Shown here: in pieces, positions 1 through 5,479 of the stretch | Numbering within the stretch: the first letter of the stretch is position 1 | How the letters are laid out: each line of letters starts with the position of its first letter | NCBI GenBank assembly: GCA_003157945.1 | Contig: PMFY01000139.1 | Coordinates: 1-5,479 of the forward strand | DNA from: Acidimicrobiaceae bacterium | GTDB lineage: Bacteria; Actinomycetota; Acidimicrobiia; Acidimicrobiales; RAAP-2 | Direction of reading: 5' to 3' | DNA: 5,479 nucleotides | Made by a program: the position numbers and the translations under genes | Notes under the pieces: model-generated | The model's input: only the letters and a program-made list of their open reading frames with translations | Databases searched by the model: none | What the model was told of the DNA's origin: nothing

Positions 1-880
1 CGTCGCCGCCGAACAGGGCGGGGGCCAGGTAGACGACGTAGCGGTCGACCAGCGCGCGGGCGTGGAAGTCGTGGGCCACCGTGGCCCCGCCCTCCACGAG
101 CACCTGCACCATCCCCCGGGAGCCGAGGTCGTCGAGCACCGTCTCCAGGGGCCCGTCGAGCTCGAGCGCGGGTAGCACGGCGGCACCTTCCGGCGCCCGC
201 CCCAGCACCACCCGGGCGGGCTGTTCGCCGGGACCACGCGCCAGCGGGTCACCCTCGGGCAGACGCACGGTCAACGACGGGTCGTCGGCCCGCACGGTCC
301 CGGCCCCCACGATCACCGCGTCGGACACCGCCCGGAGGCGGTGGGCGTCGGCACGGGCCTCCTCGGAGGTGATCCACCGGCTCGTCCCGTCCGGCGCGGC
401 GATCCGGCCGTCCAGGGTGGCCGCCAGCTTGAGGACGACCCAGGGCCGGCCGGTCCGCCGGTGGGTGACGTACGGTGCCAATTGCGCGGCCACCACGTCG
501 GCGGCCACACCCACCTCGACCTGGACGCCGGCGGCGCGCAACGCGGCGATCCCCCGGCCGTCGACCAGCGGATCGGGGTCGGCCATGCCGACCACCACCC
601 GGGCGACGCCGGCGGCCAGTACGGCGTCGGTGCAGGGCGGGGTCCGTCCGTGGTGGGCACACGGCTCCAGGGTGACGTAGAGGGTCCCGCCCCTCGCCCG
701 TGCGCCGGCGGCGGTCAGCACCGCCACCTCGGCGTGCGGGCCTCCCGGGGGCGCGGTCGCCCCGGTGAACCAGGCGGACGGACTTCCCGCTGCGGCCGGG
801 GGCACGAGCACGGCGCCCACCCACGGATTGGGCGACGTCAAGCCCTGCACCCACCCGGCGGCCTCGACCGCCCGGAGCAT
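1..880 (-). CDS. ribD: Bifunctional riboflavin biosynthesis protein RibD (deaminase/reductase), 3' end beyond window
   Basis: RibD deaminates the pyrimidinone product of GTP cyclohydrolase II, then reduces its ribosyl side chain with NADPH; both are cytosolic steps of riboflavin synthesis. The 293 visible residues begin with a CMP/dCMP-type deaminase domain (about 1-125). It contains TSPNPWVGAV (15-24), the HAE motif (H49, E51) and PCAHHGRTPPC (73-83). H49, C74 and C83 fit the zinc ligands and E51 the catalytic acid. The reductase domain follows from about 146, with KLAATLDGRIA (151-161), SRWITSE (167-173), GAGT (192-195), DDPSLTVR (199-206) and LVEGGAT (261-267). The frame is open at the left edge, where I estimate 40-70 C-terminal residues are missing. 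The middle of the reductase domain looks short. ATG at 880 is the only standard start in this frame before the conserved region, but it lacks a good ribosome-binding site and begins inside the usual N-terminal helix. An in-frame CTG at 919 overlapping the rpe stop is the alternative. It is probably co-transcribed with rpe. Family identity is secure. Confidence 0.95.
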   Translation of the reverse strand, partial: MLRAVEAAGWVQGLTSPNPWVGAVLVPPAAAGSPSAWFTGATAPPGGPHAEVAVLTAAGARARGGTLYVTLEPCAHHGRTPPCTDAVLAAGVARVVVGMADPDPLVDGRGIAALRAAGVQVEVGVAADVVAAQLAPYVTHRRTGRPWVVLKLAATLDGRIAAPDGTSRWITSEEARADAHRLRAVSDAVIVGAGTVRADDPSLTVRLPEGDPLARGPGEQPARVVLGRAPEGAAVLPALELDGPLETVLDDLGSRGMVQVLVEGGATVAHDFHARALVDRYVVYLAPALFGGD

Positions 881-915
881 CCATCCGGCGTCGGCGTCGG
901 CGGGCGCGTCGCCGC

Positions 916-1617
<702 letters not shown>

Positions 1618-1625
1618 CGTCACCG

Positions 1626-1631
1626 AGCCTA
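1626..1631 (-). promoter_or_regulatory. Candidate -10 box (TAGGCT) for rpe, possibly leaderless
   Basis: TAGGCT matches the actinobacterial TANNNT -10 pattern and ends 8 nt before the rpe ATG. A start of transcription at or next to the ATG would give a leaderless mRNA; no Shine-Dalgarno sequence is visible in front of rpe. No clear -35 hexamer is seen. The intervening GTG at 1623 is too close to the box to be a leaderless start. The assignment is inference from position and pattern. Confidence 0.5.
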
Positions 1632-1642
1632 CCGGTGCCCCT

Positions 1643-1654
1643 CCGGACGTCCGG
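1643..1654. promoter_or_regulatory. 12-bp perfect palindrome upstream of rpe
   Basis: CCGGACGTCCGG is a perfect 12-bp palindrome. It lies 11 bp upstream of the candidate rpe -10 box, so it overlaps the place where a -35 element would sit. That suits an operator for a dimeric regulator, but no regulator gene is in the window and short GC-rich palindromes can arise by chance. A looser inverted repeat (CCGGTG/CACCGG) lies just upstream on the rpe sense strand. Confidence 0.3.
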
Positions 1655-1742
1655 GCCAGAGCCCCGGTGCGGGCCACCGGCCGTCGATCCGGACCGCGGC
1701 GGTGCCCGACGTGGTCGGGACGGAGCCGGTGGAATCCTCCCG

Positions 1743-1772
1743 GCCGACGGACGCCTCCGCCGGTCCGCCGAC
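1743..1772 (-). terminator. Candidate GC-rich hairpin terminator after pdxI
   Basis: Beginning 8 nt after the pdxI-family stop, arms GTCGGCGGAC and GTCCGTCGGC pair over 10 bp (two G-U wobbles) around a 10-nt loop. No T-run follows, so it is not a classical intrinsic terminator. Hairpins without a U-tract are often proposed as terminators in high-G+C actinobacteria. It could instead be an RNA-stabilising 3' structure. Confidence 0.4.
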
Positions 1773-1780
1773 AGGACCCG

Positions 1781-2644
1781 TCACGAGGCGATCCCGTCCA
1801 ATTCGGCCACCGCCGCCCCGTCGAGGGCGAGTCCGGCTCCGGACAGGTTTTCGCGGAGGTGGGCGACCGACGACGTCCCGGGGATCAACAGGATGTTGGG
1901 CGAACGCTGCAGCAGCCAGGCCAGCGCCACGGCCAGGGGTCGGGCCCCGAGCCGTACCGCAACGGTGTCGAGGGCGTCCGCCTGCAGCGGGGTGAAGCCG
2001 CCGAGCGGAAAGTAGGGCACGTAGGCGATGCCCTGTGCCGCCAGCGAGTCGACGAGTGCGTCGTCCTCCCGGTGGGCGACGTTGTAGAAGTTCTGGACGC
2101 AGACCACCGGCGCCATCGACTGGGCCTCGGCCACCTGTTCGCCGGACACCGTGCTCACCCCGAGGTGCCGGATCAGCCCCTCCTGCTGCAGTTCGACGAG
2201 TGCTCCGAACGGTTCGGCGAGCGAGCCCGGCTCGGGACGGTCGAAGCCCCCGACCCGGAGGTTGACGACGTCGAGCGCCTCGAGGCCGAGGTGGTCGAGA
2301 TTGTCGTGGACCGCCTGCCGCAGCTCGAGGGGGGAACGGGCGTGCGGCCACCCGCCCGCGGCGTCGCGGCGGGCGCCCACCTTGGTGACGAGGCGCAGTT
2401 CCGCCGGGTAGGGGTGCAGCGCCTCGCGGATGATCTCGTTGGTCACGTGCGGGCCGTAGAAGTCGCTGGTGTCGATGTGGGTGATCCCCGCGTCGACCAC
2501 CTCACGCAGCACGGCGACGGCTTCGTCGCGGTCGGCGGGCGGTCCGAAGACGCCGGGCCCGGCGAGTTGCATGGCGCCGTAGCCCAGCCGGGTGACCGTC
2601 AGCCCGTCGGCCAGGGGGAACGAGCCCCCGGGGAGTTCCGTCAT
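1781..2644 (-). CDS. pdxI: Aldo/keto reductase of the PdxI/YdbC (pyridoxal reductase) type
   Basis: Predicted NADPH-dependent reductase of the AKR superfamily. The closest match I recall is E. coli YdbC/PdxI, which reduces pyridoxal to pyridoxine in vitamin B6 salvage. The 287 residues match its length (about 286). Shared blocks are RLGYGAMQLAGPGVFGPP (19-36), HIDTSDFYGPHVTN (56-69), VTKVGARR (86-93), VHDNL (112-116), LDVVNLRV (124-131), FPLGGFTPLQ (212-221) and LAWLLQRSPNILLIPGTSSV (241-260). This forms a complete (beta/alpha)8 barrel. Of the AKR catalytic tetrad, D58, Y63 and K88 are present, while the usual His is N128, as I recall also for E. coli PdxI. ATG at 2644 is preferred over one at 2725 because GGAAGG lies 5 nt before it and conserved sequence starts soon after. 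It sits between fmt and rpe, a spot often held by rsmB in actinobacteria. The substrate is inferred from family similarity; a related AKR activity is possible. Confidence 0.9.
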   Translation of the reverse strand: MTELPGGSFPLADGLTVTRLGYGAMQLAGPGVFGPPADRDEAVAVLREVVDAGITHIDTSDFYGPHVTNEIIREALHPYPAELRLVTKVGARRDAAGGWPHARSPLELRQAVHDNLDHLGLEALDVVNLRVGGFDRPEPGSLAEPFGALVELQQEGLIRHLGVSTVSGEQVAEAQSMAPVVCVQNFYNVAHREDDALVDSLAAQGIAYVPYFPLGGFTPLQADALDTVAVRLGARPLAVALAWLLQRSPNILLIPGTSSVAHLRENLSGAGLALDGAAVAELDGIAS

Positions 2645-2649
2645 GTCGA

Positions 2650-2655
2650 CCTTCC
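2650..2655 (-). promoter_or_regulatory. Shine-Dalgarno GGAAGG that sets the pdxI start
   Basis: GGAAGG followed by 5 nt and then ATG at 2644 is a well-spaced ribosome-binding site. It is the clearest one in the window and supports this start over the in-frame ATG 81 nt upstream. It also marks this gene as leadered, unlike def, fmt and rpe. Confidence 0.65.
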
Positions 2656-2696
2656 GCTTCCTGACCGCGGCCGCACCGTTGCGTTCCGCCCGGTAC

Positions 2697-2702
2697 ACGT
2701 TA
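2697..2702 (-). promoter_or_regulatory. Possible -10 box (TAACGT) for pdxI
   Basis: TAACGT fits TANNNT and lies 52 nt upstream of the preferred pdxI ATG, which would give a 5' leader of roughly 45 nt carrying the ribosome-binding site. No convincing -35 is visible. The rest of the 140-bp gap shows only the hairpin next to the fmt stop. Confidence 0.3.
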
Positions 2703-2751
2703 CGGGTCCGGTCGTCGGCCTCCATCGGCGGCGGTGCGGACGGACCGCGCC

Positions 2752-2784
2752 CGGCACCCCGGCCACCGGGTCGACCGGGTGCCG
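2752..2784 (-). terminator. Candidate GC-rich hairpin terminator directly after fmt
   Basis: Starting at the first base after the fmt stop codon, arms CGGCACCC and GGGTGCCG form a perfect 8-bp inverted repeat. The 17-nt loop could add two more G-C pairs past a bulge. No T-run follows. The position suggests termination or 3'-end protection of the fmt transcript before the separately led pdxI gene. Confidence 0.45.
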
Positions 2785-3666
2785 TCAGGACCCGAGTCGG
2801 TCCTCCGGTGCGGGGTGCACGCCCCGGAGCCAGTCGCCGGCGGGCATCGGCCGCTTGCCCTCGGGCTGGACCTCGACGAGGTCGAGTCGGGTCCCCTCCC
2901 CCGCTCCGACCGTGAGGCCACGCAGGGACCCCGGACCGAGGGGGTGGCCGTCGTCCCCGGCGTGCCCGGTGGCCAGCACGCGCAGGCGCTTCCCCCGGAA
3001 CGTCGTCCAGGCCCGGCCGAGCCGCACCACCCGCCGCAGGTGCAGGGCCGGCCGGTCCCAGTCGAGCTCGAGCTCGTGGGAGAGGATCTTGTCGGCATAG
3101 GTCGGGTTGCCGTCCTGGTCGCGCGGCACCGGCAGGCCGGCCCGTCCGTCGGCCAGGTGCTCCTCCAGCAGGCGGCAGCCGATGTCGACCAGGCGGGCCC
3201 GCAGGGCGTCGACGGATTCGTCGGGATCGATGGCGGTCGCCACCTCGGCGTAGACCGGCCCCGTGTCCAGGCCCGCCTCCACCGCCATGAGGCAGACCCC
3301 GGTCTCGGCGTCACCCTCGAGGACCGCCCGCTCGACGGGTGCCGCCCCCCGCCAGCGCGGCAGCAGCGAGAAGTGGAGGTTCACCATGGGGAGCTGGTCG
3401 AGCACGGCCACCGGCACGATCCGGCCGTAGGCCACGACCACGCCCAACTCGGCCCCCACCGCGGTGCACCGCGCCAGGTCGTCGGTGACGGGCAGGCCGA
3501 GCTCGAGGGCGGCGGCCTTCACCGGGCTCGGTACCAGGGTGCCGCCCCGCCCCCGGCGCTTGTCGGCCCGGGACACCACCAGGGCGACGTCGTGCCCGGC
3601 GGCCACCAGCGTGCGCAGCGGCGGGACCGCCGCGTCGGGGGTGCCGAGGAAGACCAGTCGCGCCAT
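2785..3666 (-). CDS. fmt: Methionyl-tRNA formyltransferase
   Basis: Transfers the formyl group of 10-formyltetrahydrofolate to initiator Met-tRNA in the cytosol, which marks it for translation initiation. It has 293 residues, slightly below the usual length of about 310. The Rossmann-like formyltransferase domain (1 to about 200) shows VFLGTPDAAVPPL (5-17), a basic loop ADKRRGRG (34-41) followed by PSPVK (46-50), and NLHFSLLPRWRGAAP (96-110). GLDTGP (132-137) supplies D134. N96, H98 and D134 are the catalytic triad of the family, and SLLPRWRGAAP is the folate-binding signature. The C-terminal OB-like tRNA-binding domain (about 204-293) includes RLGRAWTTFRGKRLRV (215-230). ATG at 3666 is chosen because the FLGTP strand starts four residues later, and a TAGCGT box lies 7 nt before it. 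It stands 53 bp after def, the enzyme that later removes the formyl group, a common pairing. Confidence 0.97.
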   Translation of the reverse strand: MARLVFLGTPDAAVPPLRTLVAAGHDVALVVSRADKRRGRGGTLVPSPVKAAALELGLPVTDDLARCTAVGAELGVVVAYGRIVPVAVLDQLPMVNLHFSLLPRWRGAAPVERAVLEGDAETGVCLMAVEAGLDTGPVYAEVATAIDPDESVDALRARLVDIGCRLLEEHLADGRAGLPVPRDQDGNPTYADKILSHELELDWDRPALHLRRVVRLGRAWTTFRGKRLRVLATGHAGDDGHPLGPGSLRGLTVGAGEGTRLDLVEVQPEGKRPMPAGDWLRGVHPAPEDRLGS

Positions 3667-3673
3667 GGCCGGG

Positions 3674-3679
3674 ACGCTA
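3674..3679 (-). promoter_or_regulatory. Candidate -10 box (TAGCGT) for fmt, possibly leaderless
   Basis: TAGCGT fits TANNNT and ends 7 nt before the fmt ATG, the spacing expected if transcription starts at the ATG itself. No Shine-Dalgarno sequence is visible in the 53-bp def-fmt gap and no clear -35 hexamer is seen. fmt could still also be expressed by read-through from def. Confidence 0.55.
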
Positions 3680-3719
3680 GTGGGCGATGCCGGTGCCGGC
3701 GCCACCGTGTGACGGGCGG

Positions 3720-4271
3720 TCAGACCTCGCGGTCGCTGCCGGCCGACACCAGCTTGGCCTCCATGGCCGAGGTGTCGAGGCCCATGGCCCGGTCGCGCAG
3801 GATCCGGAGCGCCTGCTTGCGCATCTCGTCGTCGAGGCGCTCCACCATCAGCACCCCGTCGAGGTGGTCGACCTCGTGCTGGAACATCCGACCCATGAAG
3901 TCGTCCGCCTCGATCGACAGCTCGTTCCCGTCCAGGTCGTAGCCCTTCAGCAGCACCGTCTCGGGACGGTAGATGGCGATGCGCAGGCCGGGGATCGAGA
4001 GGCAGCCCTCGTCGTGGTAGAGCTCGCCGCTCGACTCCACGATCTCCGGATTGATGATGGCCTGGGGCCCGGCGTCGTCGTCGAGGTCGTAGACGAACAA
4101 CCGCCGCTGCACGCCGACCTGCGGTGCCGCCAGGCCCGCCCCGACCGCCTCGTACATCGTCTCCACCATGTCGTCGACCAGCTTCACCAGGGCACCGTCG
4201 ACGTCGTCGACCGGCTTCGCCACCTGGCGGAGCACGGGATCGCCATAGGTGCGCACCGTGTACGTGGACAT
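3720..4271 (-). CDS. def: Peptide deformylase
   Basis: Removes the N-formyl group from the initiator methionine of nascent proteins at the ribosome exit, reversing the mark set by Fmt. The 183 residues carry all three deformylase motifs: GAGLAAPQ (44-51), EGCLS (88-92) and QHEVDHLDG (131-139). C90, H132 and H136 are the metal ligands (usually Fe2+) and E133 is the catalytic acid/base; Q51 is also in place. The family N-terminal pattern around YGDPVLR (9-15) is present. The charged C-terminal tail (about 147-183) is of ordinary size for actinobacterial enzymes. ATG at 4271 gives the standard N-terminus. The frame stays open further upstream, but that stretch is low-complexity, overlaps the priA end and carries the promoter-like box. 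The gene lies 73 bp after priA and 53 bp before fmt. Confidence 0.97.
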   Translation of the reverse strand: MSTYTVRTYGDPVLRQVAKPVDDVDGALVKLVDDMVETMYEAVGAGLAAPQVGVQRRLFVYDLDDDAGPQAIINPEIVESSGELYHDEGCLSIPGLRIAIYRPETVLLKGYDLDGNELSIEADDFMGRMFQHEVDHLDGVLMVERLDDEMRKQALRILRDRAMGLDTSAMEAKLVSAGSDREV

Positions 4272-4277
4272 GTCCCC

Positions 4278-4283
4278 AGTGTA
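4278..4283 (-). promoter_or_regulatory. Candidate -10 box (TACACT) for def, possibly leaderless
   Basis: TACACT fits TANNNT and ends exactly 6 nt before the def ATG (spacer GGGGAC), so transcription would begin at or within a base or two of the start codon. GGGGA in the spacer is only a poor Shine-Dalgarno match. A clear -35 hexamer is absent; that region is occupied by a small hairpin sequence. Confidence 0.6.
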
Positions 4284-4298
4284 CGGCAGGCGGTTCGG

Positions 4299-4319
4299 GT
4301 GCCGACCACCGGCCGGCAC
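4299..4319 (-). terminator. Small hairpin in the priA-def gap
   Basis: Arms GTGCCGGCC and GGTCGGCAC pair over 9 bp (one G-U wobble) around a three-base loop, 25 nt after the priA stop. No T-run follows. It could be a U-less terminator for priA. As DNA it overlaps the expected -35 zone of the def promoter, so an operator role is an alternative. Confidence 0.35.
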
Positions 4320-4344
4320 TCCGATCCGACCGCCCCCGGGCCCG

Positions 4345-5479
4345 TCAGGCGTCGGCGGGGTCGACCTCGACGCGCAGGCGCCCGGCCGGTCGTTCGACGG
4401 AGGCGAGGCCGTCGGCCAGCGCGGCGTGGTCCCCGGCGCGCACCAGGAACCGGTCGTCACCCGTCGCCGACACCTCGAGGTCCGCGACGCGGGACAGCCC
4501 GTCGGCGAACGCGGGCGCCCCCAGGCCCCGAAGGAGGGCCAGGGCCCCGAAGGGCGGCAGGCCGAGCAGCGCCCGGACCGGGCGCTCGGCCGTGGTCAGC
4601 ACGCCGGGGTCGGCGTGGACGGCGGCCACCAGGGCCTCGTGGCCGGGGATGCGGGTCTGGACCAGCACCCGGCCCCCGCCGCTGCGGGCGCCGGCCACCC
4701 GGGAGGCGCGGGCCAGCACGGCCAGCGCCTCCTCCCCCGCGCCGAACCGGGGCGCCAGCAGGTGCTGGTCGATGTCGAGGAAGGCGACCAGACCCGCGTG
4801 GTCCACGCGATGGAGCGCCGCCTCGGTGCCCACGACGAGGCGGGCGCCCGCGTCGTCCACGGCGGACGTGGCCGTCACCTCGGTGGCCGGCGTACCGAGG
4901 AGGGCGGCCAGCTCCTCGGTCGCCCGGGACACGCCGATGCGCAGCGTCTTCAGCCGGGTCGAGTCGCAGACGGCGCAGACCCCGGGTCGGCGCTCGCCGC
5001 AGCGCGCGCAGGCGAGTTCCGCTCCCGACCCGTCCTGGGCGACGGCGGCGCCACACCGTGCGCACCGGGCCAGCTCGCCGCAGGTGCGGCACGCCAGGAG
5101 CCGGATGCGGCCGGTCCGGTGCAGCACGCAGACCACCCGACCGTCGGGACGGTCGAGCTCGGCGTGCGCCGCGGTCACCAGTCGCTCCGAGAAGAGCCCG
5201 GTGCGGGGGTCGTCCCCGGTGCGGTCCACCACCTCCACGACCGCCCACCCCCGGCGCTCCACGGCACGATCGGTCGTGACGACGGTCCGGCCCTCGGTCA
5301 GGGCGAGCGGCGGGCAGGGCGAGACCAGCACCACCGGGGCTCCGTCGCGGCGGCCGCGCTCGACCACGACGTCGACCGAGGACCACGTCGGGGCGCGCTC
5401 CTCCCGGTGGGCCTCGTCGTGGGCGTCGAGCACCACCGCGGCGGTCAGCCGCTCGATCGGCGCCCAAGCGGCGGCCCGG
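4345..5479 (-). CDS. priA: Primosomal protein N' (PriA), actinobacterial type, 5' end beyond window
   Basis: PriA recognises stalled forks and helps reload the replicative helicase. Only the C-terminal 377 residues are visible, counted from the first complete codon; the frame stays open to the right edge, so the N-terminal DNA-binding part and any Walker A motif are unseen. DAHDEAHREERAPTW (18-32) stands at the DEAH-box position of true PriA helicases. The zinc module has all eight cysteines as four CxxC pairs (130/133, 139/142, 157/160, 168/171). Motif V is reduced to GTEAALHRV (217-225), and the usual QVAGRAGR of motif VI reads roughly ASRVAGARSGG (258-268). The segment RALLGLPPFG (302-311) is typical of the C-terminal domain. 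Actinobacterial PriA proteins are known to lack recognisable helicase motifs, so this is probably a structural primosome protein without unwinding activity. A GTG at 5436 is internal, since homologous sequence continues upstream of it. No gene overlaps it. Confidence 0.93.
   Translation of the reverse strand, partial: RAAAWAPIERLTAAVVLDAHDEAHREERAPTWSSVDVVVERGRRDGAPVVLVSPCPPLALTEGRTVVTTDRAVERRGWAVVEVVDRTGDDPRTGLFSERLVTAAHAELDRPDGRVVCVLHRTGRIRLLACRTCGELARCARCGAAVAQDGSGAELACARCGERRPGVCAVCDSTRLKTLRIGVSRATEELAALLGTPATEVTATSAVDDAGARLVVGTEAALHRVDHAGLVAFLDIDQHLLAPRFGAGEEALAVLARASRVAGARSGGGRVLVQTRIPGHEALVAAVHADPGVLTTAERPVRALLGLPPFGALALLRGLGAPAFADGLSRVADLEVSATGDDRFLVRAGDHAALADGLASVERPAGRLRVEVDPADA

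Noticed and set aside
1618..1677. Extended N-terminus for rpe from ATG at 1677
   Set aside because: The extra 20 residues are low-complexity and not part of the family, and would translate through the TAGGCT box and the palindrome. Starting at 1617 gives the normal Rpe length.
2645..2725. Extended N-terminus for the pdxI-family gene from ATG at 2725
   Set aside because: The upstream residues are charged and unlike the family, no good ribosome-binding site precedes that ATG, and the well-spaced GGAAGG favours 2644.
2734..3942. Plus-strand open frame of 402 codons opposite fmt
   Set aside because: It mirrors the fmt reading frame on the opposite strand, crosses gene boundaries and has no family features.
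4272..4460. Extended def frame up to 4460
   Set aside because: The extra 63 residues overlap the end of priA, lack family similarity and include the promoter-like region. The deformylase N-terminus fits ATG at 4271.
3687..5279. Long open frame of 530 codons on the plus strand across def and priA
   Set aside because: It is antisense to def and priA, its second half is an Arg-Pro-Gly-rich low-complexity string, and it has no recognisable domain.
4457..5467. Minus-strand open frame of 336 codons overlapping priA
   Set aside because: It is a shifted frame of Arg, Gly and Pro repeats. The priA frame holds the ordered CxxC pairs and family sequence.

Overview
This window holds six genes, all on the minus strand. 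Read in the direction of transcription (right to left) they are priA (5' part missing), def, fmt, a pyridoxal-reductase-type aldo/keto reductase (pdxI family), rpe and ribD (3' part missing). The G+C content is very high, about 70-75% by eye. The order priA-(def)-fmt-...-rpe-ribD is a familiar housekeeping neighbourhood of Actinomycetota. A PriA that keeps its zinc cysteines but has degenerate helicase motifs fits that phylum. The form of RibD (GATAPPGGPHAE, and a short reductase middle) reminds me of Acidimicrobiia, but that class-level placement is recall and not proven.

Layout from the right: 4345-5479 is the C-terminal 377 codons of PriA. After a 73-bp gap with a GC hairpin and a promoter-like box, def lies at 3720-4271. 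A 53-bp gap with a second box leads to fmt at 2785-3666. A hairpin begins directly after the fmt stop, and a 140-bp gap leads to pdxI at 2644-1781, the only gene here with a clear Shine-Dalgarno sequence. A second hairpin, a 12-bp palindrome and a third promoter-like box fill the 163-bp gap before rpe (916-1617). ribD follows rpe by at most 35 bp and runs off the left edge. No gene-free stretch exceeds 163 bp. I see no RNA genes, mobile elements or CRISPR arrays.

Fmt and Def are the two ends of the N-formyl-methionine cycle: Fmt formylates initiator Met-tRNA and Def removes the formyl group from nascent proteins. Rpe works in the pentose phosphate pathway and supplies or consumes ribulose 5-phosphate, which is also a riboflavin precursor. 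RibD carries out the second and third steps of riboflavin synthesis. PdxI-type enzymes reduce pyridoxal to pyridoxine in B6 salvage. PriA belongs to replication restart.

I found no new multi-gene system. The points most worth a second look are: (i) TANNNT boxes placed 6, 7 and 8 nt before the ATGs of def, fmt and rpe, suggesting leaderless mRNAs; (ii) the pdxI-type gene standing where many actinobacteria carry rsmB, with its own leader and flanking hairpins; (iii) the uncertain ribD start, where an in-frame CTG overlaps the rpe stop.
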